Source: Chloroflexota bacterium
GTDB lineage: Bacteria; Chloroflexota; Anaerolineae; VGOG01
DNA length: 5,945 nucleotides
Direction of reading: 5' to 3'
NCBI GenBank assembly: GCA_030615705.1
Contig: JAUWYT010000114.1
Location: forward strand, 1 to 5,945
Made by a program: the position numbers and the translations under genes. The notes under the pieces are model-generated. The model had not been told where the DNA came from, searched no databases, and saw nothing but the letters and a program-made list of their open reading frames with translations. Positions 4,900 to 5,945 of this stretch are shown one piece after another. Numbering within the stretch: the stretch's first letter is position 1; each line of letters opens with the position of its first letter.

Positions 4900-5793
4900 A
4901 TGCAGGTCCTGATTCTCGCTGCCGGCCAGGGGACGAGGCTGGGACCCGTTGGCGAGCTCATCCCCAAACCCCTCCTCTATCTCCCCGGCGGAAGCCTGCT
5001 CGAATATCAACTCCAATTGCTGAAAGCTCTCTCCGTTGATCAGGTATTCATCGTGGTAGACCACCTGGCGGAGAAGGTGGAGGAGCACTTGAGGGCTCTA
5101 GGGTGGGAGGACAGCGTAACCCTCATTCGGCAGAGGAAACCTCCCGGCCTTTTGGGAGCCATCCTCAGTGCAGAGGATTGCATCGCCGGGCGCTTCCTCG
5201 TCCTCCACGGTGATAATTATTTTTCGCAAGTCCCGGCGTACTTCGTCACGGCGGCCGAGGGAGCCGAATACGCTTTCTTAACCGATGGTGTGGCCTCGAT
5301 TTCGGAGGCCAAGAGGCTTGCCACCAGCGGCTGCTATCTTCTCTCCCCCGCCGTTTTCCCCCTGCTGCGAGAGGTCCTGGCCCAAGGTACAGGGGATAGC
5401 CTGGTGGAGCTGGTGCATCCCTTGCTGGCCAAAGAGCGGCCTGTCGAAGGACTGTCCCTGCGAGGGTGGCGGCGGAACCTAAATCGGCCCCGGGACCTCT
5501 TGGAGGTTAGCGCTCGAATCCTGGGGGAGTGGGATCGCTGCTTCCATCCCGCCAGCGCTGAACCTGGCTATAACAAAGGCGGTGAGGGTTTTCGCCTTAA
5601 CCCGCCTTGCTGGATATCGCCCACGAGCCGTGTCCTGAACTCTTCCCTCGGCCCCCACGTAACTGTGGGAGAGGGAGCCGGAGTTGTGGGCTCGATCCTC
5701 ACCAACGCCGTCGTCTTCCCCCGAGCCGAAATTCGGGACGTACACTTGAGTGGGGCCGTCGCCATCGGAACTCAGGTCTACCAGCTAACTTAA
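4900..5793 (+). CDS. Sugar-1-phosphate nucleotidyltransferase with left-handed beta-helix tail
   Basis: This 297-residue enzyme should join an NTP and a sugar-1-phosphate to make an NDP-sugar and pyrophosphate, in the cytoplasm. The N-terminus carries LILAAGQGTRLGPVGELIPKP, the GxGTRL...PKP nucleotide-binding signature, with K23 of PKP as the sugar-phosphate contact. HGDNYF (103-108) supplies the metal-binding Asp 105. RNLNRPRDLLE (192-202) sits where related enzymes have a second metal ligand (Asp, or Asn as in GlmU). From about residue 230 the chain shows isoleucine/valine-patch repeats (CWISPTSRVLNSSLGPHVTVGEGAGV) of a short left-handed beta helix, usually for oligomerisation or regulation. 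The start at ATG 4900 is supported by AAGGGG at 4884-4889, ten bases away; the frame is open back to 4807, but that part overlaps the previous gene. The sugar and nucleotide cannot be read from the sequence. Glc-1-P thymidylyl- or uridylyltransferase types are the nearest. Confidence 0.88.
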   Translation: MQVLILAAGQGTRLGPVGELIPKPLLYLPGGSLLEYQLQLLKALSVDQVFIVVDHLAEKVEEHLRALGWEDSVTLIRQRKPPGLLGAILSAEDCIAGRFLVLHGDNYFSQVPAYFVTAAEGAEYAFLTDGVASISEAKRLATSGCYLLSPAVFPLLREVLAQGTGDSLVELVHPLLAKERPVEGLSLRGWRRNLNRPRDLLEVSARILGEWDRCFHPASAEPGYNKGGEGFRLNPPCWISPTSRVLNSSLGPHVTVGEGAGVVGSILTNAVVFPRAEIRDVHLSGAVAIGTQVYQLT

Positions 5794-5945
5794 CTCGTAG
5801 ACATCGAGATCCTGAGCGATCTCTACCGCCCCTTTGTAGTGCTCCCTTACCTCGTCCAGGGCCCGCATGGGCTCCTCGGCCAGGGAAGCCCCCAAATGGA
5901 CCAGCACCAGCCGTTTCACATCGCACCACTGGGCCAACTTTCCTG
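5785..5945 (-). CDS. Metallo-beta-lactamase-fold hydrolase, C-terminal end (partial)
   Basis: On the minus strand a frame enters from the right edge and ends at TAG (complement of 5785-5787), giving 52 residues with no start in the window. The residues KRLVLVHLGASL form the last beta strand with the final metal-ligand His of the MBL fold, as in RNase Z- and phosphodiesterase-like members (LVLtH). The end, HYKGAVEIAQDLDVYEL, matches the family's usual Y-x-G-x-V-x-x-A-x-D-L-x-x-x-E-L finish. The substrate cannot be told from this fragment. The gene converges on the nucleotidyltransferase and overlaps its last 9 bases. No intrinsic terminator is visible between them, so the two transcripts must run into each other. 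Confidence 0.75.
   Translation of the reverse strand, partial: GKLAQWCDVKRLVLVHLGASLAEEPMRALDEVREHYKGAVEIAQDLDVYELS

Noticed and set aside
1..5945. CRISPR array, tRNA genes, origin of replication
   Set aside because: No regularly spaced repeats, no tRNA cloverleaf with TTCGANNC arm, and no DnaA-box cluster were seen on either strand by eye.

Overview
The window is a GC-rich (roughly 60% by eye) bacterial chromosomal segment. It holds five near-complete protein genes, one decayed gene, one gene cut by the right edge and a structured left flank. The use of GTG starts, the close packing of genes and the protein families fit a GC-rich, probably anaerobic bacterium. Chloroflexota or a similar uncultured lineage is my guess, but nothing in the window fixes the taxon. 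I see no rRNA, tRNA, CRISPR array or complete mobile element.

Left flank (1-302): no gene can be called firmly. Positions 1-160 hold short open frames on both strands, a 12-bp direct repeat and small inverted repeats, perhaps the end of a mobile or repeated element. Positions 206-297 hold two strong hairpins directly before the first gene.

Unit 1 (327-3427, closed by a terminator at about 3445-3476): (a) a radical SAM/SPASM enzyme with a PqqD-like (RRE-type) N-terminal domain; (b) a 393-residue soluble, largely coiled-coil protein; (c) a 164-residue membrane protein with two TM helices, a winged-helix-like segment and a C-terminal zinc ribbon. Genes b and c are one base apart, a and b 34 bases apart, and all point the same way. 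The first gene is built like a peptide- or protein-modifying enzyme, but no precursor peptide is visible, so the three genes make an unexplained set.

Unit 2 (about 3602-5793): the C-terminal end of an MFS transporter whose N-terminal nine-tenths are missing, overlapped by a 356-residue protein. That protein resembles the queuosine nucleotide N-glycosylase (Qng1/DUF2419) and HhH-GPD glycosylase folds, with a Cys-rich tail suggestive of an Fe-S loop. After 16 bases comes a sugar-1-phosphate nucleotidyltransferase with a left-handed beta-helix tail. A possible promoter and a 9-bp inverted repeat lie where the MFS similarity begins.

Right edge (5785-5945, minus strand): the C-terminus of a metallo-beta-lactamase-fold hydrolase, converging on and overlapping the nucleotidyltransferase by 9 bp.

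The points most worth following are the RRE-radical SAM/coiled-coil/membrane zinc-ribbon trio and the Cys-rich Qng1-like protein.
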